This document shows, piece by piece, positions 41,801 to 43,247 of a stretch of DNA of 43,247 nt. The notes beneath the pieces are model-generated. The model was not told the origin of the DNA. It ran no database searches and saw only the letters and a list, made by a program, of their open reading frames with translations. This DNA comes from DASXMX01 sp036794395. GTDB taxonomy: Bacteria; Planctomycetota; Phycisphaerae; Tepidisphaerales; Tepidisphaeraceae. The position numbers and the translations under genes were made by a program. The DNA is taken from the NCBI GenBank assembly GCA_036794395.1, contig DAIRGS010000019.1, positions 1-43,247 on the forward strand, read 5' to 3'. How positions within the stretch are numbered: the stretch's first letter is position 1; every line of letters begins with the position of its first letter.

Positions 41801-43144
41801 CCCGCCCTACGCCGGCAGCTTGCACGACTTCGCGTGCTCTCGCCCCAGGAGGTTGGCCCGCTGATCGACGTCATTTCCCATGATCCCCTTCAGCCCGTTG
41901 CCGAAAAGGCGATGGCGCTGCTGGCCGACGGGAAGTCGCACAACACGCCGAACGAGCAGGTGCTTGCATCGTTGCGTGGGCTGGCCGACCAGAACTCCGA
42001 CTTCCTCCCGCTTCAAAAGCTGCTCGCGCAACGCTACGCCGGGTCTGGTCGCCTTAGAGACGCAACTGATATTGCCGCCCGCGCCAGCGCCATGTCACCA
42101 GACGACATTGACGCCATCCGACTGCTGTGCGCCATCCAAACCGCATCCGGCAATTGGGAAGCGGCCCGGCAATCCGCGGTGCGCTGGCGGCAGCTCGCCA
42201 ATGGCAACACACTCGACGCGGACCTGGCCATCGCCCGGAGCGATCTTCGGCAGGCCAAGCCCGACCCCAACGCCGCGGTCGCACAGTTGGCGCCGTACAT
42301 ATCTGATAATGTCCCCGCCGCCGCTCGTGAGGCAGCCCTGCCCTTGTATTGCAATGGCCTGATCGGCGCAGGACGCACCGCCGAAGCCGAAAAGCTGCTC
42401 GCGCCCCTGCTGCCCACCTCCCCGAGGTGGAAGATGGTCTGGCTGGAGATGGAAACCTCCGCCCAGCCCAACGCCCAAAGTGCAACGAGTTGGCTCACCA
42501 AATTTCCCGAACTCGCTCCCCCCACCACGCCCGACGAAAAAGTCGCATTGGCCGATGCCTGGGAGCAAGTCGGCAACCGGTTTGATTCACCCGCGGCACA
42601 CAGCTTCGCACGCGCATTGCTTGAGCCTCTGATCGCCAGCCCAAATGTCCCAACCCAAGCATGGCCATCGTGGGCAAGCATCAATCAGGCTGCCGACAAT
42701 CTCCCCGAAGCCGAGCGGGCATGGCGCCAATACCTCAAGGCGATGCCCGGCCAGCCCCTGGCCAAAAACAATCTCGCGTACGTTCTCGCGCTCGAAGGAG
42801 GCCCGACGCAGCTGGCTGAAGCGGAGCAGCTATCGCGAGAAGCCATCGCCGCCGAGCCCGGAATCTCGACCTTGTATGACACCCTCGCCCGAGTCCAGCT
42901 CCGCGCCGGCAAAACCGACGATGCTCTTAAAAGCTATCGCAGCGCTTTGGAACGAAATGCCTCGAACGTGGATGCGATGATCGGCTTAGCGGATGCCTTG
43001 GAGTCGCGCCCGCAAGCACGCGATGAAGTGAAGTCATTGCTCACTCGGATTGATGCCGCGGTGCGTGATGGCGCTGCGATTGCTTCGCCGCTTCGCAAGC
43101 AGTTGGATCGTGTGAAGACGGCGCTGAGCTCTTCGAGCCTGTAA
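38900..43144 (+). CDS. Giant membrane-anchored TPR-repeat protein (PEP-CTERM/EPS PrsT-like)
   Basis: 1414 residues. One N-terminal membrane helix (about residues 12-32: ILFLGLVLFAGIVLSWLW) anchors it; the rest is outside the membrane in a helical superhelix of many TPR units (AAFNANDYSAAAALFASYLA, ALQNLVRALQSENNAPAALE, FAILRSPSHQTDRTLWRQTI, AYVLALEGGPTQLAEAEQLS). Long TPR proteins next to exosortases in other bacteria (PrsT family) act in exopolysaccharide export and surface assembly. It is much longer than typical (about 900 residues) and could be a scaffold. Start ATG 38900 with gggacg upstream. Last gene of the window. Confidence 0.8.
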   Translation: MNIRPKTVRRLMILFLGLVLFAGIVLSWLWLSQRRIRGQIAQQRKDAIAAFNANDYSAAAALFASYLARSHTQESDAEALFDYGKSRMNSTIEGNRRIFESIGVFERYLQLSQANDPRGKDRRAIEENEARHLLLNLYSQAHDTKKVRERANKILAANPNDIDALQNLVRALQSENNAPAALEACRKLNQLLAPDLEWQIAELKLLSATGMPADKVVARAKELQSTHPNEATFEALLSWADLAFGNDPAGAKQAAEAAANMPPGKAETVLEIVRLLDLQQDSAPADQFLQRARTAHPDDATIFRALVERTWQRRGPQDVIEAVGQIDPKSADPALLGYKAMALYAVNQPTQAASLLESLAARTDDASRAWSLVLQTSFGKDRPTGAAAIRKYSEALLRDPSNPVFPFLLGQAWASMGEVDQALRAWTDAAQRSPSWALPYCLISRTLSANARYPEALRAAELARQRAPGILLVESSYARAWYGLEMSRGATPNASSEAESLFTFLTNIQKTWKNDPDTLVEYVSMLARRGLRDRAIEEIRTAVSAGSALATDTLINLSVVSHDEHLGQENLLLAVAEKVNGPSVSIAFARAMLLIESGNRSEALTLFEAAARPHSSDITWQIAGARLLDATADAQAPRRWAEIGAQYPDNLQVQFAILRSPSHQTDRTLWRQTIDRIKAVSGTDSQLWQIEDARWHLSGQPSDTEVEALIAGLTKLAGAARSMPDVHQLLAEALLRGQSVGSVARAITELTIANDLRPGDFEITMKLAQLLLAQGARDRSGALVDAIAAQPKLLKEHRLWAAAMYADLGRIDLAIALVSGDVASDEPGAARDAMLAQLYRRAGRTSEAATEYQKILENASSSLESLAAGAEFYAAQSRSEMAEKFLARLDQLPHGPGVVEILRARVLQLAGQPDKAIATLAAAAQQHSKIEQIWQELSGAYIRNGKLDEAERAATSGIAAVPTSTKLPALRRQLARLRVLSPQEVGPLIDVISHDPLQPVAEKAMALLADGKSHNTPNEQVLASLRGLADQNSDFLPLQKLLAQRYAGSGRLRDATDIAARASAMSPDDIDAIRLLCAIQTASGNWEAARQSAVRWRQLANGNTLDADLAIARSDLRQAKPDPNAAVAQLAPYISDNVPAAAREAALPLYCNGLIGAGRTAEAEKLLAPLLPTSPRWKMVWLEMETSAQPNAQSATSWLTKFPELAPPTTPDEKVALADAWEQVGNRFDSPAAHSFARALLEPLIASPNVPTQAWPSWASINQAADNLPEAERAWRQYLKAMPGQPLAKNNLAYVLALEGGPTQLAEAEQLSREAIAAEPGISTLYDTLARVQLRAGKTDDALKSYRSALERNASNVDAMIGLADALESRPQARDEVKSLLTRIDAAVRDGAAIASPLRKQLDRVKTALSSSSL

Positions 43145-43247
43145 GGTTATATAGGTCGGAGACCCAGGCTGGGCTGATGAAAAACCCGGCCCTTTTCAAG
43201 GTCAGGTTCGTCCAGGTTTTGTTGCGCGGTTTGACGCGCGCCCTCTT
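43145..43247. other. Trailing 103 bp
   Basis: No gene or clear terminator; short GC-rich phrases only (acccggccctttt near 43184). Confidence 0.4.

Overview
The window looks like draft chromosome from a planctomycete. The best single marker is the N-terminal surface-protein motif IEALERRQLLTA in the large extracellular protein at 27.4-29.8 kb, of the Planctomycetota extracellular-motif type, with a dockerin-like tail. It is supported by an exosortase locus of the type found in planctomycetes and by many short palindromic or tandem repeats between genes. The sub-lineage cannot be settled from the sequence alone. Two runs of ten N (11737-11746 and 14035-14044) show that this is a scaffold.

Layout. 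1-820: repeats and the C-terminal stump of a Ser/Thr kinase. 821-2119: ammonium channel. 2120-6098: gene-poor, repeat-rich accessory stretch with a HEPN-like two-gene unit (minus strand), a small alpha/beta-barrel-like gene whose end is overrun by a tandem repeat, and DUF433 followed by a stump of DUF5615. 6099-11698: CoaB, dipeptidyl peptidase IV, a VapB-like antitoxin with a wrecked vapC, and an M14 carboxypeptidase. 11973-16499: TPR/O-GlcNAc-type transferase (interrupted by a gap), HEAT-thioredoxin protein, HAD phosphatase. 16573-24506: plus-strand cluster for surface polysaccharide (four GT2, one GT4, one polymerase/ligase-like membrane protein, two hexapeptide acetyltransferases). 24507-30994: second accessory stretch with toxin-antitoxin genes (one intact RelBE-like pair, two RHH antitoxins each followed by a truncated PIN toxin), a SEC-C/HNH-like protein, the surface protein and a broken copy of the 3' end of the last GT2. 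30995-43144: exosortase/exopolysaccharide operon: WecG-type transferase fusion, exosortase, EpsI-like protein, Wzz/BY-kinase-like protein, undecaprenyl-phosphate sugar transferase fusion, and a giant membrane-anchored TPR protein.

How it fits together: the GT cluster plus the exosortase operon supply most of a lipid-linked exopolysaccharide pathway: initiation (sugar transferase at 36.9 kb), extension (WecG, GT2 and GT4 proteins), decoration (acetyltransferases), polymerisation or ligation (19.7 kb), chain-length control (34.7 kb), and surface-protein sorting (exosortase plus EpsI-like). The two halves are separated by about 6.5 kb of accessory DNA, and the matching GT2 ends at about 24.2-24.5 and 30.3-30.6 kb suggest that the locus was once rearranged there.

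The most unusual content is (i) at least four toxin loci reduced to stumps while their antitoxins stay intact, including a chain of four minus-strand reading frames joined by 4-nt ATGA overlaps; (ii) a HEPN-like pair bracketed by nested direct repeats; (iii) polysaccharide transferases fused to a degenerate nucleotidyltransferase-like domain or an unknown N-terminal domain plus hexapeptide helix; (iv) a SEC-C/HNH-like protein of unknown role. No tRNA, rRNA or CRISPR array was seen.
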